64,000 nt of DNA from Cherax quadricarinatus. Its lineage: Eukaryota > Arthropoda > Malacostraca > Decapoda > Parastacidae. Positions within the stretch are counted from its first letter, which is position 1, and each line of letters starts with the position of its first letter. The position numbers were made by a program, and so were the translations under genes. Below, in pieces: positions 23,001 through 32,288 of this stretch. Where the stretch lies: contig NW_027195261.1 of the NCBI RefSeq assembly GCF_038502225.1, forward strand, positions 62,001 through 126,000. Direction: 5' to 3'. The notes beneath the pieces are model-generated. The model was given only the letters and a program-made list of their open reading frames with translations, was not told where the DNA came from and ran no database searches.

Positions 23001-23726
23001 ATGTGCAACAAAGTCATCATGTTGATCAGGGGAAACATTAAGACGTTTCCGTTTGAATATCCCACCAGGGAGAATAGTATTACCAATATATAGAGAGGTT
23101 AGCCTTGGGAAATGATCAGACGCTATATCTGTTACAATGGAAGACTCACAGCTGGCAGAAGTAATGTTGAAGCCAAGACACAGATCAAGGACACCTCCAT
23201 AGATATGTGTGGGTTCAAGGTCACCTACAATTTGCACATTATCATGACTGTTTAAGAGTGACAACAGTTGATTGCCATTACGATTACCAAACTGAGAATT
23301 TCCAATGCTTTTGTGTCTTGCATTATAATCACCAATAATGAGAGTAGGTTCAGACTGAGCACAAGTTGGGAGCTCCAAGTAATTAAACTTATCAGCAGGA
23401 GCGTACAAGTTAAATATGTTGAGAGCAGAGTTCCCAATATAAATCCTAACACTGTGATACTGTAGCCCCTCTGTTTTCTTATGTGCAAGAAGTTGATGGG
23501 GAAGTGATTTTTTAATATATAGAACACAAGAATTAGTAGATTTGAGGTTATATGCAACAAACGATGGCAATTTAGGGGGTTGGGATTTTTCAGGGACTCT
23601 GCACTCTTGTAGACACACAATATCAATGGATTCAGTGGTTACTTTATGATGCAGGTCAGAAAATCTTTTTCTAAGTGACGCAATATTCCAACTTAAAATG
23701 GATAGTTTATACGAGTTTGGTTCCAT
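20016..23726 (-). pseudogene. I-like ORF2 (endonuclease, RT, RNase H) with one stop codon
   Basis: One frame of 1,236 codons from the ATG at 23726 to the stop at 20016 is interrupted only by TAA at 22296-22298. The stop lies between the RT entry (SPGEDGITYNILRLLC) and GELPKSWTNSLIIPIPKP. The endonuclease occupies roughly the first 220 residues (LSWNIASLRKRF, LQECRVPEK, IIGDYNARHKS, SDHFPRL). RT has FLDLKSAFDVANRH, LGTPQGGVLSPTLFN and SFADDIMIH. RNase H retains all acidic positions (IYVDGS, QTELFA, IVTDS, RTDKLAK). A terminal CKLC...CHTLRHYVLEC knuckle follows. The fall from function looks recent, unless the stop is read through. The forward copy at 9452 is a sibling of its last 520 codons. 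Confidence 0.9.
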
Positions 23727-23728
23727 TA
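23724..23728 (-). promoter_or_regulatory. TAATG stop-restart junction between ORF1 and ORF2
   Basis: The ORF1 stop TAA and the ORF2 start ATG share one base. Overlaps of this kind are known in some insect non-LTR elements to let the terminating ribosome restart on ORF2. Its use here is inferred from the spacing. Confidence 0.7.
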
Positions 23729-25405
23729 TAAAAGTCCAGGGATAGTATTCAATTTCTCAGCAAAATGAAAAAACTTACTAAATAACAAACAGACATAATC
23801 AATATCAATATCATCAGTATTATCCTTATCCATGAGTCTCCTAAGTGCACTTCCATTAGTGAGACCTCTTGGGAGTCTTTGTACACAGAGGTCACTGCGC
23901 TCTTTGTCTGTGAATGTATGGAAGGTGACACTATCCCTCGCACTCAACTCTCCGCTTTTATTACACTCATCACTATCATCACATGTATCACTTCCCTCAT
24001 CATTATGACCAGTGATACATACACCATTATCAACAACCGGGCCATCTCCACACTCGGTATCTATCAATACATTACACTCATCAGGTTGACTATCATGATG
24101 GCCTTCACTGCCCTTATCATCTTCACTATGATTGTAAACACCACTATCAGATTCATCGTTTTTGTGATTATTAACACCACTGCAATCATCAGTTTGTTCA
24201 TCATCACCACACTCATTTTCATAATGGCTGACTATCTGTGGGTTGATGTACTCATTTGCAACCTCTGTAAGTTTTTCCTCGTGGTGCTCAAGTTGTTGTT
24301 TCAAACACCATTGTTGCTTCTCCAGTACTGTTATGCGCAGCTGCATGTTGTGTACCACCTCAGCAAGACTAGCGTCATCAGGAAGTATGAAGTCCCGATC
24401 AGCTGAGTCAGGTGGCTGACTGACAGCTGACTCAGCCAGACAGATGGTGTCAACACCAGCAGCATTACTAGTGTTGATAGCAGACGTGATCGTGCTCTGT
24501 TGATGTACTCCCAGAGTGACTCGCTCAACCATATTGTCTGAGTTCAGGCATGGGTCAGTATTCAGACATGAAGTATCTGGTAGGCCTATTGCCTCATCAT
24601 GGGGGGTGATGGGTGAGGCGGGAGCTCTGCGGCTGGCGATGTGGGCAGCTTTCGCTCTGCAGTCAGCATGAGCAGCTGTGACTCCTGGAGTCTTACAATT
24701 GATACATTCTAATGCAACGGTCTGGTGTTTCTTGATCATATCATAGCACTGGTGAGAAGGATGGGCCTTGGCACACACTGCACACCAGTGTGACTTAGAT
24801 GAGCATTTCCAAGCAATGTGACCCCAGCGCTGACACTTGTAGCATCTACGGTGAGGTGCTTTGTACAAAGCTATTTTGTAACTCCTGTTAAGCGCTGCAC
24901 GAGAGTAGATATATGATGGTGGAGTCCCTTGACCAATCCACTCAGCCAATATCAGATCATTTGGAAGTCGACGAGGGTTTGCAACTTGATCTGACAACAG
25001 GAATTTAGGATCCATGTACTTATTGACATTGTGGATAACAATAAGTACTTTAGGTGATCTTGGTGGGGCAGCTTGGAGTTGGATGTTAGCATATTTATGA
25101 GTAAGAAGTTTTTCTATGAATGTTGGGTCGTTAGTAACAAAAACGTAATTATCCTCGTCATGACGAAAGCGAATCCGAAGGTTTTTTTCTGGGTTGTCTA
25201 ATGAAGCTTCGTAAAACCATCTAAACTTGACCTCAAACTCAGTGTTAGCAGGGAAATCAAGCCTAACCGTTCTGCAATGGTTGTTGTTGCTCTTGTTGTT
25301 TCTTGCAGCAAGTCTCCTTTGAAATCCTCTTTCTTTTTTCAAAGCTCCCTTACTTCTAAAACGTACGAATTCGCCTTCACCATCATTTACTTCGTTCACA
25401 TCCAT
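23726..25405 (-). CDS. I-like ORF1 gag-like protein, three CCHC knuckles
   Basis: 559 codons from the ATG at 25405 (MDVNEVNDGEGEFVRF) to a TAA whose last base is the first base of the ORF2 ATG. A basic N-terminus precedes an RRM-like region at about residues 45-180. Three knuckles follow at about 188-249: CYKCQRWGHIAWKC, CAVCAKAHPSHQC and CINCKTPGVTAAHADC. The last has a longer loop. A heptad-like segment near 345-385 (MQLRITVLEKQQWCLKQQL) may form a coiled coil. The C-terminal third is very acidic and rich in D, E, N, S and H. Such proteins package element RNA. The reading frame is undamaged. Translation of ORF2 probably depends on termination and restart here. Confidence 0.9.
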   Translation of the reverse strand: MDVNEVNDGEGEFVRFRSKGALKKERGFQRRLAARNNKSNNNHCRTVRLDFPANTEFEVKFRWFYEASLDNPEKNLRIRFRHDEDNYVFVTNDPTFIEKLLTHKYANIQLQAAPPRSPKVLIVIHNVNKYMDPKFLLSDQVANPRRLPNDLILAEWIGQGTPPSYIYSRAALNRSYKIALYKAPHRRCYKCQRWGHIAWKCSSKSHWCAVCAKAHPSHQCYDMIKKHQTVALECINCKTPGVTAAHADCRAKAAHIASRRAPASPITPHDEAIGLPDTSCLNTDPCLNSDNMVERVTLGVHQQSTITSAINTSNAAGVDTICLAESAVSQPPDSADRDFILPDDASLAEVVHNMQLRITVLEKQQWCLKQQLEHHEEKLTEVANEYINPQIVSHYENECGDDEQTDDCSGVNNHKNDESDSGVYNHSEDDKGSEGHHDSQPDECNVLIDTECGDGPVVDNGVCITGHNDEGSDTCDDSDECNKSGELSARDSVTFHTFTDKERSDLCVQRLPRGLTNGSALRRLMDKDNTDDIDIDYVCLLFSKFFHFAEKLNTIPGLL

Positions 25406-25469
25406 AGGTCACTTTTAGTTCAGCTGCTTGAGATGGAAGAGTTAGTCTGTTACTTTTGGGTCAGTGAAA

Positions 25470-26330
25470 CCGCCTTTATTCCATAAGAGAGAAGGGACAA
25501 GGAAGGGATATTCACCTCGCTAGACACAGGCAATATGGGTGTAGTGGCCTGCGGGTCGCAGTGCGATTTTCAAGGTCATTCACTGGGCCCACAGTCGTCT
25601 CGAGAGTTACCAACACTGTACTACTTGTTAATTACTCCAGACCCGCAGCACTTAACACATCTAGCACACGTGTCTTGGAATGACAGACAAATTTTCACTA
25701 CTTAAGAACTAGTTCTCACAACACCGAAGGTACGGCCGGAACACTGTAGAACGTTCACAAAGGCATTCTGTAACTTGGCCTTCACTGGCTGGCTTGGAGC
25801 GCTGTTTAGCCTGGATCAGCTAAACTCGCCCTTATCCCATATGTAGATAATGGCGACGAGTTAAGGGATACCGGTGAATAGGAAAGTCGAGGAAGGGACA
25901 TTCACCTCACTAGACACACGCAGTATGGGTGTAAGTGGCATGCGAGTCTTATAGTGCCATTTTCAAGGTCACCCAGCAGGCCAGACATTACTCACTCATT
26001 TTAAGCCTACGTAGGTACTGATGGTAGCACAATGTCCTAAGTCAGTGAAATCCACTCGTGCAAATAGTTACAACAAATCTGCAGCACTTAACACAACCAC
26101 TAGGATATTTGCTTGTAGCAGGCAGGTAGGCACACAGGAGACTTATTCGTAAGGTGAGTGGAGTGCGGCACAGAGGACTGACACGGGCACTCAAGCATTT
26201 ATGTGGTCTGGCAAAAACCGCCTCTAGACCATAAGTAAATAGAGGCGAATGGCTGAGTTGGAAATCGAGGAAGGAGGGGAGAGAGGCGAGGTGGAGTGAA
26301 GTCAAATCAAGATATTTGTGTTTCACTAGG
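25470..26330 (-). repeat. Tandem 5' monomers of the I-like element
   Basis: Three diverged blocks start near 25470, 25828 and 26220. Blocks 1 and 2 share GGAAGGGA(T/C)ATTCACCTC, CTAGACAC, AGTATGGGTG, ATTTTCAAGGTCA and GCAGCACTTAACACA in the same order. Block 3 is partial and shares CATAAGTAAATAGAGGCGA and TCGAGGAAGG. The spacing is about 360 and 390 bp. They lie just upstream of ORF1, where other retrotransposons keep promoter monomers. Confidence 0.75.
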
Positions 26331-26504
26331 TATATCACTAGTCACAGTTCACACATAAGAGTTCCAGCAGCAATTCAGCTGCGCTCCAACGATATTTGTT
26401 GCATGATGAGTTATCAGTCGGGTGAGATAAGCAGTTCTGATATAGAAGGCCTAGGACTTCCCTCAACACACACACGTCCTCTCCCCTCAACCACTCAGGC
26501 CTAA
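26331..26504. other. Short spacer between I-like and LTR elements
   Basis: About 170 bp without a recognisable feature. The gypsy-like leader match begins at about 26505 (ACTGAACTACCAGGGG). Confidence 0.4.
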
Positions 26505-27044
26505 CTGAACTACCAGGGGAAAATGAAAAGGATGTATCAAAGAAAACGGAAGGTTCAATTCCTGCTCTGCTCAAACTGTAAATAAATCAAGAGGGTTCAA
26601 TCCTTACTTCGGTTAAACAGTATGTATGAAAGAAATCAGAGGGTTCTATGCCGGCTCCGACCAAACAGTAAATTGAATGGGGACCCTGGACCAACCAAAC
26701 TTCACGGACAAATCAAGAGTGTCCTACAACAGTTCCCTTGATATAATAAAAAGAGCTCAATGAAACAACTTGTCACTGGAAAATCTAGGGTCCCTAGAGT
26801 CTATTCCTCCAAATCGTTTCAAGCTCAAATAAACAAAAATGACAGAATTAACTAGTATATATTGCCTTGACTTGACTTACAATAAATTGAGACTATAACA
26901 ATCACCAAATCTTTTAAATACCTGTACTGTAGTCCTACCACAGAGAATGATTACTCATGGCTGGTGGTAACTGCCTGTGGTATGCGGCTTTGAAGGTCTA
27001 ATGGTAGATTTGAGATGGAGTCGAATCTTGATTGAGTCGAGTAA

Positions 27045-27061
27045 TCCTGGCAAGGTCGCCA
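27045..27061 (-). other. Primer-binding site of the gypsy-like element
   Basis: TGGCGACCTTGCCAGGA begins two bases after the LTR end. It starts with TGG, as expected for pairing with a tRNA CCA end. The same sequence follows the LTR of the forward copy at 58717. The tRNA species was not identified. Confidence 0.75.
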
Positions 27062-27063
27062 CT

Positions 27064-28839
27064 TGTGAAGGCTTACTCAGTCCTGTAACAACTTCAGTAT
27101 TACCATGGCTGGCTCCTCCTCAGGAAAATTAATGAATAGAAAAAGAAATAATAACATACAAAAATACACTTTATTATTTAGGAATGAAAATATAAAATAT
27201 TTAAATATGAAATTTTTATCCTACTTGAAAGAAAAATGAAAAACGGAAAATATTAATGATATCTGAATCCAACACTAATATGTACAGTTAAACTGGGGTG
27301 TCTGGTTGCTGTTGACACAGTCTTGTAGATATTGTAGCCATTGCTGATGATGTGGGGGGGGGGTCACAGGTGTTGAGTGACAACCCAATGACTAGTTCTT
27401 CACAGAGTCTATAGCCTTGAATAGTCTGTCCAGATGATAGGAACGCAGGTTCTTCACCACTGCAAAGATGAGGGGTAGTTGCCTGCGGTTGACTACAATT
27501 AATCAGGAAGGTAGATCAAAAATGACGTCCCACGACTCGTGTAAAGTCCGTCTCCTTCAACACATTTCTTTGGTTGGCAGATGACCCGAGCTGTCATTCC
27601 AAGCAAGAAAGAGATAAAGGTTACCCACTGCTTAAGAAATCACTCTCCCTGATAAGTGCAATATTTAAAAGAAATGGTGATTATCTAAAAGCATAACATG
27701 GAACTCAAGACTGAAAGCACTAAGTTTATTATTGGTCAAAAGTGAAGCTTTCAACCAATATATCCACTAAAATAGGAGCAGAGGCTTTTACTTACAGTTG
27801 TGCTGGGAGCTGTGAGTCAAGTGACTACTGTTTGGTCGGAGTCCCAAGCGTCATCTTTCCTGGTGGAAAAAAGGGGGAGGATAGGGGGACCTAGACACTG
27901 ATGAGAAATTTCAATTACTCAGATATGGTAAACATGAGGAAATTAAATCTTCATCAGAGTACAAAACAAATTCTGGCCACAAAATAGAGCGAAACACCAA
28001 CGTCAAAGACCTGGGAGTGATCATGTCGGAGGATCTCACCTTCAAGGACCATAACATTGTATCACTCGCATCTGCTAGAAAAATGACAGGATGGATAATG
28101 AGAACCTTCAAAACTAGGGAGGCCAAACCCATGATGACACTCTTCAGGTCACTTGTTCTATCTAGGCTGGAATATTGCTGCACACTAACAGCAACTTTCA
28201 AGGCAAGTGAAATTGCCGACCTAGAAAATGTACAGAGAACTTTCACAGTGCGCATAACGGAGATAAAACACCTCAATTACTGGGAGCGCTTGAGGTTCCT
28301 AAACCTGTATTCCCTGGAATGCAGGAGGGAGAGATACATGATTATATACACCTGGAAAATCCTAGAGGGAGTAGTACCGAACTTGCACACAAAAATCACT
28401 CACTACGAAAGCAAAAGACTTGGCAGACGATGCACCATCCCCCCAATGAAAAGCAGGGGTGTCACTAGCACGTTAAGAGACCATACAATAAGTGTCAGGG
28501 GCCCGAGACTGTTCAACTGCCTCCCAGCACACATAAGGGGGATTACCAACAGACCCCTGGCAGTCTTCAAGCTGGCACTGGACAAGCACCTAAAGTCAGT
28601 TCCTGATCAGCCAGGCTGTGGCTCGTACGTTGGTTTGCGTGCAGCCAGCAGTAACAGCCTGGTTGATCAGGCTCTGATCCACCAGGAGGCCTGGTCACAG
28701 ACCGGGCCGCGGGGGCGTTGACCCCCGGAACTCTCTCCAGGTAAACTCCAGGACCCTGCCCTAACAAGCAGACAGCCAATCAAACTATCGTCACCATATA
28801 TTCACTCGCTACTCCTATCTATTGAACTTTTCCCTCACA
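27064..28839 (-). repeat. 5' LTR of gypsy-like element (interrupted)
   Basis: The LTR is bounded by TGTGAGGG and CCTTCACA, a short inverted TG...CA pair. Without the J insertion it is about 0.92 kb. A segment of about 205 bp beginning GTAAGTAAAAGCC (27797 leftward to about 27594) is present here and absent from the LTR at 55124. The rest aligns, including GTCACTTGACTCACAGCTCC and CAGCTCGGGTCATCTG. Confidence 0.85.
27899..28751 (+). pseudogene. 5'-truncated J element fragment inside the LTR
   Basis: The sequence corresponds to the last 273 or so codons of J ORF2. It starts inside the RT after FADD (GATGAGAAATTTCAATTACTC) and stays open through LSRLEYCCTLTA and GPRLFNCLPAHIRG to the stop at 28721. 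It ends CTCTCCAGGTAAACTCCAG with a single tail unit. It separates the LTR sequences CTAGACACTGA and GACCCTGCCC. The short truncated copy cannot encode an active enzyme. Confidence 0.9.
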
Positions 28840-29464
28840 AAAAGCAGATTTAATCAAATCAAATCAAGTTTATTCTCTATAAGGATTACAATGCTGGGTT
28901 TACAGAATTTAGTTATTGTGTGGTTTACATGTAGTAAAATACTAATTACAGAGGGGGCCACTAGAACGCTTAGCATGGCTAGGCATTTCGGGCAGACTTA
29001 GATTAATTCTTAACTTTAAAATATTACAAATTATGAGGTAAGTTGGTATTATGGCTAAGTGACTAAATACTAGTTTGTGAGTTTAGCAATGTGAATGCTT
29101 TTGTTTTGGCACAATACATAGTTTCAGTATTGGAGTATCACAGGCCAACTTATGACTAGTTAGGATTCATTATTTTAAGATTAAGATTGATATTTCTGTG
29201 TTTATGGCCAAATGGGTGAGTGAAAGTGTGAACCACCAGGTGGTATTCATGTAATTAGTTGACGGGGTGTATCAGGGAGATAAAATGTTTTCTAATGGTA
29301 GTTTTAAAGGTGATGAATGTGTCTGCAGTTCTAGAGTTCTCAGGTAGGGTGTTCCAGATTTTAGGGCCTTCGACATACATTGAATTTTTGTAAAGGTTTA
29401 GTCGGACACGGGGAATGTCATAGAGATGTTTGTGTCTGGTGTTATGCCTGTGGGTTCTGTCACA
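28840..29464 (-). pseudogene. N-type retrotransposon 3' end (RT C-terminus), decayed
   Basis: The minus strand encodes HRHNTRHKHLYDIPRVRL and then KNSMYVEGPKIWNTLPE near 29464-29290. This parallels NTRHRSLFDVPRVHL and KNSMHIKDPKIWNSLP of element N. A 3' untranslated segment with TTGCCCGAAATGC-like sequence (complement of GCATTTCGGGCA) follows. It ends at GAATAAACTTGATTTGATTTG, a simple-repeat tail, at 28852-28875. Only the end of the ORF remains. Confidence 0.8.
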
Positions 29465-29610
29465 ACTATCAAGTTTATTCTCTATAAGGATTACAATGCT
29501 GAGTTTACAGAAATTTGGTTATTGTTTGGTTTACATGTAGTAAAATTGTGATTACAGAGTGTACCACTAGAACGCTTAGCATGGCTAGGCATTTCGGGCA
29601 AACTTAGTTT
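29465..29610 (-). repeat. Second copy of the N-type 3' tail
   Basis: CAAGTTTATTCTCTATAAGG and GCATTTCGGGCAAACTTAG repeat the tail seen at 28866-28998. This is either a second short insertion or a local duplication. Confidence 0.75.
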
Positions 29611-30345
29611 TAAGTTTAGGTTAAGGTTTATATTGAGGTCAAGGAAGATAGTGTACAGGGTGAGAAAAGTGCAATTCCTGTATCTGCTCCGGTCTGTGGC
29701 TCCTGTTTCCCTCTGTGCATGATTTGAGTAAACTTAGATCATGCCTGCTACTATTAGGTCCTGCTCCTCTATGTTAATGACCCATACCAGGGAGAATTGT
29801 TGGAGCTCTGGACCAGTCAAATGCACTAACGTGTTTTTTCTCGGCCATTCCGTCCAAATTCAGTTATTGTAGGAAATATAAGAGGTATCCCCCTAGGTGA
29901 GTGTGGTTGATGTTTCTTGTCTCTTGGAGAGTGGTGGGCCGGACACCATACAGCTCCATCTCTCACTGACAAGAATTTCACTTTGGCCACCAACTATGTT
30001 GGATTTCTGCGCCAGCCTTCGTCGGGTGTGGATGTGTCTCTCTGGCATGAGTATCGGTGATAAAATTGCTTTCTTCTCTCTGGGACGCTTGTCCTCATCT
30101 ATTTTACCCGCCGGGCACTTTACAGGAGGGAAACCTGGTCATCGGCACACTTTATCCAGCTCCACTTCTCCACTATGCTCATAATTCTTTAACGGTTTTG
30201 GTGTGAAGCCGGTTACTAAACTCAGATGGGGTATATGCGTTCGGCTGTGCTGAGGCTTGGCAAGGGCGTCCACCCGATCTAATTGAAAACTCCAAGTTTC
30301 TATTTCTATTTACAAAGGAACTTTTGTTACTTTTCTTTCATGGCC
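29611..30345. other. 735 bp without recognised features
   Basis: No repeat family or conserved protein was recognised. A 95-codon frame at 29897-30184 has no motif and ordinary composition, and I do not call it a gene. This is one of the few possibly single-copy stretches in the window. Confidence 0.4.
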
Positions 30346-30710
30346 CAGCTTTGAGCAACAAATATTTCCCGAGCATGAATGGTGGCCTCTGGCTTGGAGG
30401 CAAAATATTTTGCTTCACAAGGTGAGCGTAGGGTATCATTCCCGGCGAGAATGTAAACATTGGACTTTCTTTTACACCGGTTGTCTGTGTTCCCCATCAG
30501 TAAAATTGGTACCTGGATATTAGTGGACTGGTGTGGGTTGCATCCTGGAACAAAACTGACCTAATTTACATGAAGCGCTGTGCATTACAAAGGGCTTTCT
30601 ATTTAATAGTATGTTATTGTTGTCAGCTAGTCCTGTATACCTTGTAAATGTACTTGTAGTGAATAAACATGTTAATATTGTTATTCCTGGCTCAGTTTTG
30701 AGCAACAAAT
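30346..30710 (+). mobile_element. Degenerate tRNA-related SINE with 18-bp target duplication
   Basis: CAGCTTTGAGCAACAAAT at 30346-30363 and CAGTTTTGAGCAACAAAT at 30693-30710 flank the insert. Inside, GGGTATCATTCCCGGCGAGA is a decayed B-box region. GGTACCTGGATATTAGTGGAC and GTGTGGGTTGCATCCTGG match the body of the intact SINE at 31242. The 3' part then differs and runs to CTTGTAGTGAATAAACATG. This 3' part looks like a different SINE subfamily tail, possibly LINE-derived. Confidence 0.75.
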
Positions 30711-31240
30711 GTTGAGTAAACATCGAGAAGCCAGAGTGGAACATCTGGAAGCTGGAGTGGAACATCTGGAAGCTGGAGTGGAACATCTGGAAGCTGGAGT
30801 GGAGCATCTGGAAGCTGGAGTGGAATATCTGGAAGCTGGAGTGGAACATCTGGAAGCTGGAGTGGAACATCTGAAAGCTGGAGTGGAACATTGAGAAGCT
30901 GGAGTGGAACAATGGGAAGCCTGGGTGGAACAATGGAAAGCCTGAGTGGAACATTGGGAAGCCGGAGTGGAAAATCTAGAAGCTGGAGTGGAACATCGGG
31001 AAGCTGGAATGGAACATCTGGAAGCTGGAGTGGAACATTGAGAAGCTGGAGTGGAACATCTGGAAGATGGAGTGGAACATCGGGAAGCTGGAGTGGAACA
31101 TCGGGAAGCTGGAGTGGAACATCGGGAAGCTGGAGTGGAACTTCGGGAAGCTGGAGTGGAACATCGGGAAGCTGGAGTGGAACGTCGGGAAGCTGGAGTG
31201 GAACATCGGGAAGCTGGAGTGGAACTTCGGGAAGCTGGAG
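30711..31240. repeat. 21-bp minisatellite, left block (about 25 copies)
   Basis: The unit begins with CATCTGGAAGCTGGAGTGGA and one more A, with CATCGGG variants. Because the unit is 21 bp, every frame is open over long distances on both strands. The resulting EAGVEHL- or FHSSFPM-type peptides are artefacts. It is interrupted at 31241 by a SINE and continues at 31539. Confidence 0.95.
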
Positions 31241-31241
31241 T

Positions 31242-31538
31242 GGCCCGGTGGTCTGGTGGCTAAAGCTCCCGCTTCACACACGGAGGGCCCGGGTTCGATT
31301 CCCGGCGGGTGGAAATTCCGACACGTTTCCTTACACCTATTGTCCTGTTCACCTAGCAGCAAATAGGTACCTGGGTGTTAGTCGACTGGTGTGGGTCGCA
31401 TCCTGGGGGTCAAGATTAAGGACCCCAATGGAAATAAGTTAGACAGTCCTCGATGACGCACTGACTTTCTTGGGTTATCCTGGGTGGCTAACCCTCCGGG
31501 GTTAAAAATCCGAACGAAATCTTATCTTATCTTATCTT
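31242..31538 (+). mobile_element. tRNA-derived SINE with (TCTTA)n tail
   Basis: The head resembles a tRNA gene: GGTGGTCTGGTGGCTAAAGC (A-box region), then a CACAC anticodon-loop region suggestive of tRNA-Val, then GGGTTCGATTCCCGG (B box). The body includes GGTACCTGGGTGTTAGTCGA and AAGATTAAGGACCCCAATGG. The tail is TCTTATCTTATCTTATCTTA. RNA polymerase III transcription is expected from the A and B boxes. It inserted into the 21-bp minisatellite. Related copies are at 55680-55990 (reverse) and 56480/57700 (3' half). Confidence 0.9.
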
Positions 31539-32040
31539 AACATCTGGAAGCTGGAGTGGAACATCGGGAAGCTGGAGTGGAACGTCGGGAAGCTGGAGTG
31601 GAACATCGGGAAGCTGGAGTGGAACATCGGTAAGCTGGAGTGGAACATCAGGAAGCTGGAGTGGAACATCGGTAAGCTGGAGTGGAACATCGGGAAGCTG
31701 AAGTGGAACATCGGGAAGCTGGAGTGGAACATCGGGAAGCTGGAGTGGAACATCGGGAAGCTGGAGTGGAACATCGGGAAGCTGGAGTGGAACATCGGGA
31801 AGCTGGAGTGGAACATCGGGAAGCTGGAGTGGAACATCGGGAAGACTGAGTGGAACATCGGGAAGCTGGAGTGGAACATCGGGAAGATGGAGTGGAATAT
31901 CGGGAAGCTGGAGTGGAACATCGGGAAGATGGAGTGGAATATCGAGAAGAGTGAGTGGAACATCGGGAAGCCGGAGTGGAACATCGGGAAGATGTAGTGG
32001 AATATCGGGAAGACTGAGAGGAACATCGGGAAGCTGGAGT
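31539..32040. repeat. 21-bp minisatellite, right block (about 24 copies)
   Basis: Continuation of the array at 30711 beyond the SINE. More variants appear toward 32040 (GGTAAGC, GAAGATGG, GAAGACTGAG), as is common at array edges. Confidence 0.95.
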
Positions 32041-32288
32041 CGATACTGAGTAAGTTGTCAGTGACTCTTATAAACCCAACAAAGAGGAAGAAGAACTTGT
32101 GTTATTGGTGGCTGTGATAACGTCAACAATAAACAGTGTTTGTGGTGTCTAACACAGGTGAGTAACACCTGTGGTGTCTAGCACAGGTAAGTAACACCTG
32201 TGTTACAATACAACATTCATGTGCTAGATGACACATAGAGTTTGACCCGTGAAATATTGTGTATTAAGGTGCTAAACATGATCATATC
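32041..32288. other. Spacer between minisatellites
   Basis: About 250 bp with a small duplicated motif (GTAACACCTGTG, three times). No gene was seen. Confidence 0.4.

Larger units (their letters stand above)
19996..26330 (-). mobile_element. Nearly complete I-like non-LTR retrotransposon
   Basis: In 5' to 3' order on the minus strand it has tandem 5' monomers (26330-25470), gag-like ORF1 with three zinc knuckles, and ORF2 with endonuclease, RT and RNase H, ending in AATAAA and a TG tail. The RNase H and the triple-knuckle gag point to the I superfamily. ORF1 and ORF2 overlap as TAATG. One in-frame TAA at 22296-22298 breaks ORF2. No flanking target duplication was defined because the 3' end merges into microsatellite. 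Confidence 0.9.
26505..28839 (-). mobile_element. Truncated gypsy-like LTR element: 5' LTR and leader
   Basis: In minus orientation the LTR starts TGTGAGGGAAAAGTTCAA at 28839 and ends CTTCACA at 27064. The primer-binding site is at 27061-27045 and the leader runs to 26505, just before the gag ATG. The leader matches 58734-60140 of the forward copy apart from insertions. The element is cut at the left, and no gag follows. The LTR is split by a J fragment. Confidence 0.85.

Noticed and set aside
29897..30184. Possible small host gene of 95 codons
   Set aside because: No domain, no splice or promoter context, and typical length for chance frames.
31242..31320. Functional tRNA gene
   Set aside because: The cloverleaf is imperfect around the anticodon stem and the sequence continues into a SINE body with a TCTTA tail; it is a SINE head.
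30520..32026. Several long frames with repeats such as EAGVEH or FHSSFPM on both strands
   Set aside because: They follow from a 21-bp repeat unit that keeps frames open; all frames and both strands show it.
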